DNA of 64,000 nt from positions 124,001-188,000 of the forward strand of contig RAYE01000003.1 of the NCBI GenBank assembly GCA_003612285.1. The letters are read 5' to 3'. Position 1 is the first letter of the stretch, and every line of letters starts with the position of its first letter. The notes below the pieces were generated by a model, which saw only the letters and a program-made list of their open reading frames with translations, was not told the origin of the DNA and did no database searches. Source of the DNA: a bacterium D16-51 (lineage in GTDB: Bacteria; Bacillota; Clostridia; Lachnospirales; Lachnospiraceae). Below, piece after piece: positions 1 through 8,127 of this stretch. Made by a program: the position numbers and the translations under genes.

Positions 1-2
1 TT

Positions 3-350
3 AATAATACGCTGAATGCATTGCAGTCCTCTTCTTCGACAGTGGACAGGTATTACTGGCAGATGCTGCAGGAAGCAGCTGTGGAAAATAAGGAGGCATT
101 GGAAAATATTGGCATTACTTTTACAAAAGACGGTACTATGGTTTTGGATAAAGAGAAATTAAGATCCTCTGATATAGACAGCCTGGAAAAGGCATTGGGG
201 CCGTCAAATGTATTTGCAGCAAAGTTAGCAGTCCTGGCAGACAGGATATCATCCAATGCAGCGGCAAATGCAGAAAGCTATTCCAGCCAGTACAATTCTT
301 TCGGGGATATTTATTCCTCTGTAAGCAGTAAGTATGATTTCTGGGGGTGA
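3..350 (+). CDS. C-terminal part of an unrecognised protein (truncated by window edge)
   Basis: The frame is open to the left edge, so only the last ~115 residues are visible. The segment has a short domain with an 'IGITFTKDG' strand followed by 'LDKEKLRS', then a Ser/Ala/Asn/Tyr-rich tail ending in DFWG. The 'GI.. .DGT..LD..KL' pattern resembles the C-terminal region of FliD-like flagellar cap proteins, but the similarity is too weak to name it. The stop lies about 90 bp before spoIVA. I do not recognise the gene. Confidence 0.6.
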   Translation, partial: NNTLNALQSSSSTVDRYYWQMLQEAAVENKEALENIGITFTKDGTMVLDKEKLRSSDIDSLEKALGPSNVFAAKLAVLADRISSNAAANAESYSSQYNSFGDIYSSVSSKYDFWG

Positions 351-441
351 TTGACGGCCAGGGTGTTTCATACCAGAAAATTGAAGTCATAAATAAGCCT
401 TTTTTTGCATACAGTTAGGTAGGACGTGAAGGAGGTAAGAT

Positions 442-1917
442 ATGAACAGTTTTCAGGTATACAAGGATTTGGCAGAGCGTACAAAAGGGGAATTTTATAT
501 TGGGGTATGTGGTCCGGTAAGGACTGGGAAGTCTACCTTTATTAAAAGGTTTATGGAACTTTTGGTACTTCCGGGGATTACGGATGAACATGACCGGGAG
601 CGGGCAACCGATGAATTACCGCAGTCTGCTGATGGAAAAACGATTATGACAACAGAGCCGAAATTTATCCCGAAGGAGGCAGTGTCCGTTAACTTGTTTG
701 GCGATAACCAGGTGAAGGTGCGGCTGATTGACTGCGTCGGCTATATTGTAAAAGAAGCGGCGGGGCTTTTGGAGGAGGATAGTGAGCGGATGGTAATGAC
801 TCCGTGGTCCAAAGAGGCGATGCCGTTTACACAGGCAGCAGAATTTGGGACGCGCAAAGTAATCCACGACCATTCAACGATAGGCATAGTAATTACAACC
901 GATGGAAGTTTCGGGGAAATCCCAAGAGAGGCATATAAGGAAGCAGAGGCACGGACAATACAGGAGCTAAAAAGTATTGGGAAGCCTTTTGTGGTATTGC
1001 TAAATTCTGCAAAGCCATATAGTGAAGAAACCGTGGAATTGGTAAATAAAATGAACCAGGAATATAATGTGTCTGCGATGGCGGTAAACTGTAACCAGCT
1101 TAGGAGTGAGGATATCCAGGGGATTATGGAGCGGATTCTTTCTTCTTTCCCTGTCAGGCAGGTGGCGTTCCGGCTTCCAAAGTGGGTGGAGATGCTTCCA
1201 AAAGAGCATTGGCTGAAAGCAGAACTGATTGAACGCGTGCGTGAGATTTTAGGGAAGATTACGCAGATACGGGATGTGACAGTAGAAAATTTTACAACAG
1301 ACAGTGAGATGATACGCCAGTTTAAGATTGGGCATATCGGCATGGAAAATGGAATGGTTAGTATAGATACTGTTTTTGACGACAGCAAATATTACCAGAT
1401 ATTAAGCGAACTGGTGGGGATGGAGATTACCGGGGAGTACCAGCTGATACATCTGCTTAAAGAATATGTTGATAAGAAGCAGGACATCGAAAAAATCAGC
1501 GATGCATGGAATGAGGTACACCGTAAAGGGTATGGCGTCATTACCCCGGGTGTGGATGAAATTATGATTGACGATCCAGAGTTAATCCGGCATGGCAACA
1601 AGTTTGGGGTAAAAATCAAAGCAGTCAGTCCATCCGTACATTTGATTCAGGCAAATATCGAAACAGAAATTGCGCCGATTGTCGGGACACAGCAGCAGGC
1701 AGAGGATTTAATCCAGTATATTTCCGGTAAAAATACAGAAAAGCAGGAATCTATCTGGGATACTAATATTTTTGGGAAAACGGTACAGCAGCTTGTAGAA
1801 GAAGGCATGGCAACTAAGGTAAACCGCCTGACGGATGAGAGCCAGATTAAGCTGCAGGAAACAATACAAAAAGTAATTAATGACAGTAATGGTGGACTGG
1901 TTTGTATTATTATATAA
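442..1917 (+). CDS. spoIVA: Stage IV sporulation protein A, spore-coat morphogenetic ATPase
   Basis: SpoIVA is the ATP-hydrolysing scaffold that polymerises on the outer forespore membrane and anchors the coat. The 491-residue length is almost exactly that of the Bacillus protein. A TRAFAC-type P-loop GPVRTGKST is visible at residues 24-32, followed by the conserved 'DEHDRERATDELPQS' segment, the DCVGY Walker B-like motif near residue 98 and the long middle/C-terminal coat-assembly region. A GGAGG sits 7 nt upstream of the ATG. The gene is monocistronic and ends before an inverted repeat and a small terminator. It is good evidence that the host is an endospore former. Confidence 0.97.
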   Translation: MNSFQVYKDLAERTKGEFYIGVCGPVRTGKSTFIKRFMELLVLPGITDEHDRERATDELPQSADGKTIMTTEPKFIPKEAVSVNLFGDNQVKVRLIDCVGYIVKEAAGLLEEDSERMVMTPWSKEAMPFTQAAEFGTRKVIHDHSTIGIVITTDGSFGEIPREAYKEAEARTIQELKSIGKPFVVLLNSAKPYSEETVELVNKMNQEYNVSAMAVNCNQLRSEDIQGIMERILSSFPVRQVAFRLPKWVEMLPKEHWLKAELIERVREILGKITQIRDVTVENFTTDSEMIRQFKIGHIGMENGMVSIDTVFDDSKYYQILSELVGMEITGEYQLIHLLKEYVDKKQDIEKISDAWNEVHRKGYGVITPGVDEIMIDDPELIRHGNKFGVKIKAVSPSVHLIQANIETEIAPIVGTQQQAEDLIQYISGKNTEKQESIWDTNIFGKTVQQLVEEGMATKVNRLTDESQIKLQETIQKVINDSNGGLVCIII

Positions 1918-1940
1918 TGGTAAGGTGTAAAGTCTTTTGT

Positions 1941-1986
1941 TAGAGCGTGTTTGGAAGTTTCTGAATGAATTTTCAAATACGCTCTA
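1941..1986. repeat. 46-bp imperfect inverted repeat downstream of spoIVA
   Basis: The arms TAGAGCGTGTTTG and CAAATACGCTCTA pair over 13 bp with one G-T wobble around a 20-nt loop. No T-run follows directly, so it is not a simple terminator. It may be a small REP/MITE-like element or part of a tandem terminator with the next hairpin. Confidence 0.6.
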
Positions 1987-1993
1987 AGGTAAT

Positions 1994-2012
1994 AAGGCAT
2001 TACGCCTTTTTT
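1994..2012 (+). terminator. Small rho-independent terminator after spoIVA
   Basis: AAGGC and GCCTT form a short stem around ATTAC, followed by a T-run. The stem is weak and probably works together with the inverted repeat just upstream. Confidence 0.5.
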
Positions 2013-2110
2013 GTTGTTCTGGTACATTTAATCCTTTTCCCTTTATATAAAGGCTGATATGGTTTTTAACGGGCTGTGCATCATGCACTCTAATTGTTAA
2101 GAAATATAAT

Positions 2111-2141
2111 TTGACCAAAATTTGACTTTTAATAGTATAAT
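2111..2141 (+). promoter_or_regulatory. Promoter with TTGAC direct repeat ahead of the two-component operon
   Basis: TTGAC occurs at 2111 and again at 2122 (11-bp period), followed by TATAAT at 2136-2141. The same 11-bp repeat (TTGAC...TTGACTTTT) stands before the ABC exporter at 4138. An 11-bp direct repeat next to the -10 is the usual geometry of an OmpR-family operator, so this is probably an autoregulated promoter. Confidence 0.7.
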
Positions 2142-2163
2142 AATTGTGGAAGGAGCTGATAGA

Positions 2164-2844
2164 ATGCATACAAAAATGAAATTATTAGTTATAGATGATG
2201 AAAGAACAATTTGTAATCTTATTAAGTTACATTTTGAAACAGAAGGCTACATTGTTAGTGTTGCTTCAAATGCACAGGAAGGGAAGATATTGCTGGCAGA
2301 CAGGCCGGATTTAGTATTGTTGGATATTAATATGCCGGACGAAAATGGAATAGATTTTTGCAGGGGAATCAGAAAGTATATTGATTGCCCTATTCTTTTT
2401 TTAACCTCCAGAATAACGGAACAGGATAAAATATTGGGATTGCAGGCTGGCGGGGATGATTATATCACAAAACCCTTTAGCATAGCGGAATTAACTGCCC
2501 GTGTAGAGGCACATTTAAGGCGTGAAAAGCGGAATAGCCTTAAAAATGTTAAAATGTATGGCAGACTGATGATTGACTATAATGGGAGAAGTGTATATTT
2601 TTCAGACGAATTGATCCCCTTTTCAAAAAAAGAATTTGATGTGATTGAGTTTCTTTCTTTAAATGAAGGACAGGTTTTTACAAAGGAAGTTTTGTATGAG
2701 CGTATTTGGGGATATCTTGCGGAGGGAAACAGTGATGTTATAAAAGAACATGTCCGTAAAATCCGGGGGAAATTTCAAGAAGCAGCAGGCTGTAATTATA
2801 TTGAAACAGTGTGGGGAGTTGGTTATAAATGGAAAAGGAGTTGA
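2164..2844 (+). CDS. OmpR/VanR-family response regulator
   Basis: This is a 226-residue DNA-binding response regulator. The receiver domain (about 1-118) has the acidic pair D11-D12, the phospho-acceptor D54 in LLDINMPDENG and the conserved lysine in YITKPFS. A winged-helix effector domain (about 130-224) ends in the typical 'ETVWGVGYKW'. I chose the ATG at 2164 because AGGAG lies 8 nt upstream; the frame is open further 5' but overlaps the promoter. The stop lies just before the kinase start, so the pair is translationally coupled. It probably senses through the next gene and controls the exporter, whose promoter carries the same TTGAC repeat. Confidence 0.93.
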   Translation: MHTKMKLLVIDDERTICNLIKLHFETEGYIVSVASNAQEGKILLADRPDLVLLDINMPDENGIDFCRGIRKYIDCPILFLTSRITEQDKILGLQAGGDDYITKPFSIAELTARVEAHLRREKRNSLKNVKMYGRLMIDYNGRSVYFSDELIPFSKKEFDVIEFLSLNEGQVFTKEVLYERIWGYLAEGNSDVIKEHVRKIRGKFQEAAGCNYIETVWGVGYKWKRS

Positions 2845-2852
2845 GGTTTTTT

Positions 2853-4103
2853 ATGGGAACATTAAGACAGAAAAAGCGGCATTCGGTGAAAAGGGTATTT
2901 TTTTATTATGTTTTTGTAATGTTTACAATTGTTCTGGTCTTGTCGGGAATCGCCGTAAGGGTTTGTATTAATATGCGCGATAAAATTATTGCATCTCATG
3001 CATATGTTTATGGGCCGGGATTTGATATGACAGGGGAGGATGAAAATATAGATACATATGGATATACAATTCCTCCAGAAAATTCATCGGAACAAAATGG
3101 AGCAGATACTTTGTTGAAAAAAGATTTACAGGAATTTACAGATAGGGATAAGCTGCTATGCCATATATTTGAAATTTTAATGTTTCTTCTGCCTTTTCTG
3201 TTTCTCTGTACAGGCATATGGATTGCCGGTTCTGTTTTCTATACAAAGAAACTGAAAGAACCATTTTATTTATTAAATCAGGGGATTGCACATATAGAGC
3301 AAGGTGATTTGGATTTTTCTTTGGAGTATTCAGGGCAGGATGAATTGGGGAATTTGTGCAGGGCATTTGAAACAATGAGGCAGAAGGTTTTGGAGAATAA
3401 TACGGAGATGTGGAATATGGCAGAGGAGAGAAAGAAATTGAATGCCAGTGTTGCACATGATCTGCGTACGCCTATCACAGTGATAAAAGGATACAGCGAA
3501 TATTTAATACGTAATCTGCAAAAGGATACTCTTTTGCAGAAAAATATAGTAAAAATACTTTCCTATATTCAAAATGCGGCAGGGCGTCTGGAAGCATATG
3601 CTGATTCTGTGTATCATATTCATATGCTGGAAAATCTGGATTTAGAGTACTGCGAGGCAGATTTGTCTTTGCTTTCTGCAGAAATTATATCCGTTCTGAG
3701 AGTAATTTCAGAGAAGTTTGACAGGACAATTTGCGTGTCATCTGATTTGCCGGAAGAAAAAGTTTTTATTTCTGTGGTAACTGTCTTTCGCATTATGGAA
3801 AACATTGTGCAGAACGCCTGTTATTACAGTAAAAAGAATATATCCGTAGAGTTGGGAAAAAGGAATGAATACCTTGAAATAACGGTAATAGATGATGGGG
3901 ATGGATTTTCGGAAAGATCTATGGATAAAGCATTTGCTCCCTATTATAAGGAAGAAGGAAAAGAAGAACATTATGGGATGGGGCTTGCTGTCTGTAAAAT
4001 TCTTTCCAGAAAGCATGGGGGAGATATCCTCTTAAGTAATGATGAGGACAAGGGGGCAAAAGTATTTGTAAAATTGAAAATGCGGGGAAGCTTGGAACCC
4101 TGA
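2853..4103 (+). CDS. Membrane sensor histidine kinase (HAMP-HisKA-HATPase)
   Basis: The 416-residue kinase partners the preceding regulator. Two membrane segments (about 16-37 and 107-129) flank a ~70-residue acidic extracytoplasmic loop. A HAMP linker (about 130-183), a HisKA domain with H202 in VAHDLRTPITVI, and a HATPase domain with N, DDGDGF (G1) and YGMGLAVCK (G2) boxes follow. The start at 2853 has TTGAGG 6 nt upstream. An in-frame ATG at 2829 lies inside the regulator gene and lacks a site. The short sensor loop and ABC-2 neighbour resemble peptide-antibiotic-responsive systems; the ligand is unknown. Confidence 0.92.
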   Translation: MGTLRQKKRHSVKRVFFYYVFVMFTIVLVLSGIAVRVCINMRDKIIASHAYVYGPGFDMTGEDENIDTYGYTIPPENSSEQNGADTLLKKDLQEFTDRDKLLCHIFEILMFLLPFLFLCTGIWIAGSVFYTKKLKEPFYLLNQGIAHIEQGDLDFSLEYSGQDELGNLCRAFETMRQKVLENNTEMWNMAEERKKLNASVAHDLRTPITVIKGYSEYLIRNLQKDTLLQKNIVKILSYIQNAAGRLEAYADSVYHIHMLENLDLEYCEADLSLLSAEIISVLRVISEKFDRTICVSSDLPEEKVFISVVTVFRIMENIVQNACYYSKKNISVELGKRNEYLEITVIDDGDGFSERSMDKAFAPYYKEEGKEEHYGMGLAVCKILSRKHGGDILLSNDEDKGAKVFVKLKMRGSLEP

Positions 4104-4137
4104 ATGGTTTCGAAAGATGTTTTATTTTTTACGTTAT

Positions 4138-4169
4138 TTGACGGAATCTTGACTTTTTGTTTTTATACT
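4138..4169 (+). promoter_or_regulatory. Promoter and putative response-regulator operator of the ABC exporter
   Basis: TTGAC at 4138 and 4149 repeat with an 11-bp period, as at 2111/2122, and TATACT at 4164-4169 provides a -10. The shared repeat ties the exporter to the upstream two-component system. The match is visible in sequence; binding is inferred. Confidence 0.7.
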
Positions 4170-4208
4170 CCTTTTATGGTTAGAGAATAATTGAAAAAGG
4201 AGGTTCTT

Positions 4209-5066
4209 ATGAGTATTGAAATTCATTCATTACAAAAGAAGTTTGGCCCACATGTTGTCTTAAGTGATATTACAGCAACAATTGAGGGGGGAATGTATGG
4301 GCTGCTTGGCCGTAATGGGGCGGGAAAGACAACACTTATGAAAGTTTTGGTAACGCTGTTAAAGCCTTCCGGCGGTGATGTGGAAATGAATGGGGTGTCT
4401 ATTAAAAGTACAAAAGAAATCAGAAAAATGATTGGATACCTGCCGCAAAATTTCTCTTTTTATCCCAATATGACGGTATATGACAGTATGAAATATGTGG
4501 CAGCGTTGTCAGGAGTTTCTGGTTCAAATATCCCATTGCTGCTGCAAAAGGTAAATTTGTGGGACAGAAAGAAAAAGAAAGTTCGGACATTATCAGGCGG
4601 TATGGTCAGACGTCTGGGAATTGCACAGGCTTTGCTGAATAATCCGGAGATTTTAGTTGTTGATGAACCTACAAGCGGGCTTGATCCGGAGGAACGTCTG
4701 AGAGTTTATAATCTTCTGGGAGAGTATGCGAAGGAAAAGATTGTTATATTATCTACTCATATTGCAGGGGATATTGAGGCAACCTGCACCAGGGTTGGCG
4801 TTTTGGATTCCGGTAAAATGATTTTTAATGGTTCGGTAGGTAACTTGGTGAAATTAGCGGAGGGAAAGGTATATGAAGTGATAATTCCAAAAGGTGCAAA
4901 AGAAACTATAAAGGATTATGGATGTATGATATCAAGCAGAAATGATGGGATGAATGTTCATATGAGGGTGTTAAGTAAAAATGATCTCACAATTTCAGGG
5001 GCTGTTTCTTGTAATTCAACAGTAGAAGATGCTTATATGGCGCTTTTAAACCGAATTTGTGATTGA
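4209..5066 (+). CDS. ABC-2 exporter ATP-binding protein (BcrA-like)
   Basis: This nucleotide-binding subunit powers the two permeases that follow. It has Walker A GRNGAGKTT, a Q-loop in YLPQNFSFYP, signature LSGGMVRR, Walker B ILVVDEPTSGLD and a switch histidine in STHIAGD, then a ~70-residue C-terminal extension typical of the BcrA/DrrA group. The ATG at 4209 is preceded by AAGGAGG at the right distance; the TTG at 4191 is part of that site. The gene stops shortly before the permease start. Because the regulator and exporter promoters share an operator-like repeat, a drug or peptide resistance role is plausible but not shown. Confidence 0.9.
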   Translation: MSIEIHSLQKKFGPHVVLSDITATIEGGMYGLLGRNGAGKTTLMKVLVTLLKPSGGDVEMNGVSIKSTKEIRKMIGYLPQNFSFYPNMTVYDSMKYVAALSGVSGSNIPLLLQKVNLWDRKKKKVRTLSGGMVRRLGIAQALLNNPEILVVDEPTSGLDPEERLRVYNLLGEYAKEKIVILSTHIAGDIEATCTRVGVLDSGKMIFNGSVGNLVKLAEGKVYEVIIPKGAKETIKDYGCMISSRNDGMNVHMRVLSKNDLTISGAVSCNSTVEDAYMALLNRICD

Positions 5067-5085
5067 TAGGGACTGGAGGAGTTTG

Positions 5086-6624
5086 ATGAGACAATTATTG
5101 ATGTTGGAATGTAAAAAAATAGCAGCGGGTGTTATATATTGGCTGTTTGTTATTGCCATAACAGTTGTATTCTGGCTAAATTATGGAAATGTTGACAGGG
5201 AAGAAATCAATAATGCTTCTGATACATCGTCCTTGTTTTACTGCGCACAGGATGGACATTATGCAGTAGAGCAAAATAATTTATCAAAAAAAAGCGGACA
5301 GAATCAGGCGATGATTGGGCTGACAAAAAAATTACTAGACTGCTATAAAAATAATTCCTATGAATGCTATCCGTTTGGTTATATTAAAGTAAAGGTATTT
5401 TCAAAATCAGAACAAAATATAGTTCTGAAGTATTTAAGGGAAATTACAGGGATGGATAAGGACAAGATTCTGAGCAGTACAGGGAAAACAACTTCAAAAG
5501 AGCCTGAAGATACTGAAAATTCTGAAGAGTTGAGTGGTTCTGAAAAACCAGAAGATTCTAAAGAAACCTCAGATTCTTCTGAAATTGGAATATCGGGAGG
5601 CGGGCAATATATATCAAAACCGGGGACAGGCCACATGAATGAGGCTGGACAATATGAATTTCAGCCGGATGAATGGGAGTATGTTGAAAATTCTTCTGAT
5701 TCTGCAGGGGAAAAAGAAAAGGCTGATTCTAAGGAACAAGATGATGCTAAAACTTCTAATAATTCTTCAAAAAAGAAGAGCAGTGAGGATTTTTTAATAC
5801 AGGTTTCCTTTCAGAGATTTATGGAAATTATGGATAAAATCAGCGGCATGATTGGCAGAAATTCTTATTTTAGCAGAGCGCTCATTGACCTTTATTATGG
5901 TGGCAATGATATGGAGAATTCTCCGGTTACTTTGAAGCAGCACGAAGAATTTTATAACGGGGATAAAATTACAGGGGCCTTTGCAAGATACTATTGTGAC
6001 AATATCGCATTGGCAGTATTGATACTGCCGGTATTTGTAATCACTGCGGTGATGGCAGGGGACAGACGGAATAGAGTGATGGATTCCATATATGCAAAAC
6101 CTGTATCCAGTTTCAAATTGATTTTTATAAGATATTTTGCCAGTGTTGGCATGATGTTTGTGCCTATTTTACTTTTGCCTTTAAAAAGTTTCATTATCCT
6201 TGCTAAGTATGCAAATGCAGCAGGAGATGCTGTAGACATATTTGCATTTCCTAAGTATATTATTGGCTGGATTTTGCCATCGCTTTTGTTTGTTGTGGCG
6301 TTTAGCCTGTTCTTGAGTGTTTTGACAAGGAGCTCTGTTTCTGTTTTAGCTATGGGGATTTTCTGGATAATTTTTAAACCGTCTGTTGGGAAAATAGCAG
6401 GAGGAAATTATGAATTATTTGATATAGTAATCAGGCACAATACTTTGAAAGGATTTGGACGGATGATGCAGCATTTTGATATGCTTGTTATCAATCGGAT
6501 ATTTATTACTGGAATTAGTTTTTTATTCGTGCTGCTTTCTGTATGGATTTATCAGATAAAAAGAAGGGGAGGCTTAAGCTTTCATGTGCGGGAATTTATA
6601 TGTTATCGTAAAAGAGAATTGTAA
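5086..6624 (+). CDS. ABC-2 type permease with large Ser/Glu-rich extracytoplasmic insertion
   Basis: This 512-residue membrane subunit has one N-terminal helix (about 12-33), then a ~265-residue non-membrane region, then five or so helices from about residue 300 on. The middle of the external region (about 135-240) is low complexity, rich in Ser, Glu, Asp and Lys, and looks disordered. Such a long external loop is unusual for BcrB-type permeases and could bind or hold the exported ligand. GGAGG lies 6-10 nt before the ATG at 5086. The 3' end overlaps the second permease by 41 bp. Confidence 0.8.
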   Translation: MRQLLMLECKKIAAGVIYWLFVIAITVVFWLNYGNVDREEINNASDTSSLFYCAQDGHYAVEQNNLSKKSGQNQAMIGLTKKLLDCYKNNSYECYPFGYIKVKVFSKSEQNIVLKYLREITGMDKDKILSSTGKTTSKEPEDTENSEELSGSEKPEDSKETSDSSEIGISGGGQYISKPGTGHMNEAGQYEFQPDEWEYVENSSDSAGEKEKADSKEQDDAKTSNNSSKKKSSEDFLIQVSFQRFMEIMDKISGMIGRNSYFSRALIDLYYGGNDMENSPVTLKQHEEFYNGDKITGAFARYYCDNIALAVLILPVFVITAVMAGDRRNRVMDSIYAKPVSSFKLIFIRYFASVGMMFVPILLLPLKSFIILAKYANAAGDAVDIFAFPKYIIGWILPSLLFVVAFSLFLSVLTRSSVSVLAMGIFWIIFKPSVGKIAGGNYELFDIVIRHNTLKGFGRMMQHFDMLVINRIFITGISFLFVLLSVWIYQIKRRGGLSFHVREFICYRKREL

Positions 6625-7171
6625 AATTGTTTTCAGACAAGGTGTATATGCAGCGGTAACTTTTCTTTTTTTGATTCCGTATATATATGGCGTAACAAAT
6701 TTAAACAGTGAAAAGGCGGCAGACTGTCTTGGAAAACTGACTGCTTTCATTGGTATACCGTTGTTTGTTTTTATATTAAAGCCGGAACAGGATTCTGATA
6801 TCCGGGACGTTATTTTAATCAAAAAATTTCCATATCGTATCAGTATACTTTTGCGTATAGTTTTTGCAGCGGTGTTATCTGTGTTTTTGATTTATTTATT
6901 TGTGCTATACATGCTGTACCAGGGATGTGAATTCCCAGTCTTCACATATACAATGCATACAGCAGAGATTAGTACGATGATTGGCGGGATAGGGCTTTTG
7001 GGCAGTGTTTTCTTTAGAAAGACATTGGCAGGTTTTTTGTTGTCTGTTAGTTTTGTTTTTCTTTTTTATGATAGTTTTACGGTAATGGTTGTTAGAGGTA
7101 TTCATGGGTTTGTTGTGCCTGTTAAAATATTATCATATATCACTATTCTTTGGTTATGTGACAGAAATTAA
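6584..7171 (+). CDS. Second small ABC exporter membrane protein
   Basis: The 195-residue protein is almost wholly hydrophobic, with five or six predicted helices (for example VYAAVTFLFLIPYIYGVTNL). It overlaps the large permease and is preceded by GGGGAGG. Position and composition point to the second membrane component of the ABC exporter, as in BcrABC- or LanFEG-type transporters. No family motif is strong enough to be more specific. Confidence 0.7.
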   Translation: MCGNLYVIVKENCKIVFRQGVYAAVTFLFLIPYIYGVTNLNSEKAADCLGKLTAFIGIPLFVFILKPEQDSDIRDVILIKKFPYRISILLRIVFAAVLSVFLIYLFVLYMLYQGCEFPVFTYTMHTAEISTMIGGIGLLGSVFFRKTLAGFLLSVSFVFLFYDSFTVMVVRGIHGFVVPVKILSYITILWLCDRN

Positions 7172-7196
7172 GAAATAGAAAGGAATGACAAAAATT

Positions 7197-7577
7197 ATGA
7201 AAGTAAAAAAAGATATTGAAAAGGCTTTTATAGTATTAATGGCAGTTTTTATGCTGCTTGTGGGATTTTCTACAAGAGTGTATGCTGTAGAGAAAAATCA
7301 GGCAGATGTGGAAACACAGGAAAAAGAATATGAGAAATGGAAGATTAAAAAGGTAAAAGGTGTATATTTTTATAAAGAAAAAAGCGTACGGCTTCTCGTG
7401 GACGATGCAGGGGAGAAAGCTGTAACAAACAATTTCTTTTATAATAAGAAGGGGAAAGTTGACATAAAAGTTATAAGAAACAAGAAGGGCAAAATTAAGA
7501 AGATAAAGTATATTTCTAAAAAAAGAGCTGAGGAAATAATAAAGAATTACAATACGGCATATCATATTGGTAAATAA
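7197..7577 (+). CDS. Small secreted Lys-rich hypothetical protein
   Basis: A 126-residue product with a signal peptide (KKDIEKAF, then a hydrophobic core, cleavage likely after VYA) and a basic mature part with alternating Lys and hydrophobic residues (KWKIKKVKGVYFYKEKSVRL). I do not recognise a family. It sits 25 bp after the exporter and has no terminator between, so it belongs to the same operon. It might be a substrate, a lure or an accessory of the exporter. Two ATGs are possible; 7197 is placed better relative to AAAGGA than 7185, which is too close. Confidence 0.65.
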   Translation: MKVKKDIEKAFIVLMAVFMLLVGFSTRVYAVEKNQADVETQEKEYEKWKIKKVKGVYFYKEKSVRLLVDDAGEKAVTNNFFYNKKGKVDIKVIRNKKGKIKKIKYISKKRAEEIIKNYNTAYHIGK

Positions 7578-7687
7578 TTGTGACAAAGAAGAAGGGGATT
7601 TTAATATAATTGATAGGGCATATACAAATAAAGAATATTACTCTCTAATAATATGAAAAGGGGCTGTAAAAAAACTCCTTAACTAAA

Positions 7688-7722
7688 AAAGCGCTTAGAC
7701 TGTAAGGTTTAAGCGCTTTCTT
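7688..7722 (+). terminator. Hairpin terminator of the exporter operon
   Basis: AAAGCGCTTA and TAAGCGCTTT form a 10-bp stem with a 13-nt loop, followed only by CTT, so the T-tract is poor. The 110 bp between the secreted protein and this hairpin show nothing else. Confidence 0.5.
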
Positions 7723-7925
7723 ATAAGGAATATCTGGTGTTAATGGTTCTGCTGGAAGCAGAGGGCAATGTGGTGGAACGTGACAGGCTTTTAACCAGCG
7801 TCTGGGGGGATATTATACAGAATCCCGGACACTGGATGTGCAGATGTGCATATTCGCAAACTGTGGGTAAAACTGGGGATGCCGGAAAACTTATTCAAAC
7901 CATAAAAGGATTTGTTATAAATTAG
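7713..7925 (+). pseudogene. Remnant of an OmpR-family response regulator (winged helix only)
   Basis: The reading 'KEYLVLMVLLEAEGNVVERD' followed by 'RLLTSVWG' is the start of a trans_reg_C winged helix. Two frameshifts follow: ESRTLDV appears in one frame, HIRKLWVKLG in another, and DAGKLIQTIKGF returns to the first. The receiver domain is missing. A ribosome binding site plus 'ATG AAT AGC CAG AAA TGA' just after it (from about 7924) looks like the start of a lost histidine kinase. This is a decayed two-component system. Confidence 0.75.
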
Positions 7926-8059
7926 GAGGCGATTGGAATGAATAGCCAGAAATGAAAAAATGTTTATAATCATTTTGTAAAGTCAGCACTTTGGTAACAT
8001 GCAACGGATGGTTGTATGTTTTTCGCTTTACACTATATGTACAAATTTAAGCACCCTTG

Positions 8060-8127
8060 TATAATATTATTAAGGAGGGAATGATATATGGAACTGTAAG
8101 AAAGAACTGTAAGAAAGGAATGGTACT
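8060..8127 (+). promoter_or_regulatory. Leader of the HTH-OPRT gene: -10, strong SD with mini-ORF, and 13-bp tandem repeat
   Basis: TATAAT lies at 8060-8065 without a good -35. AAGGAGGGA at 8072-8080 precedes ATG GAA CTG TAA (8088-8099), a three-codon frame. GAACTGTAAGAAA is repeated in tandem at 8091-8103 and 8104-8116. AAAGGA then serves the real ATG at 8128. The mini-ORF encodes M-E-L, as do the first three codons of the gene, which suggests either a duplication scar or translational reinitiation control. Confidence 0.5.

Noticed and set aside
741-1388. Long minus-strand open frame inside spoIVA
   Set aside because: It is antisense to an unambiguous gene, has Ser/Ile-rich composition typical of a shadow frame and no ribosome binding site.
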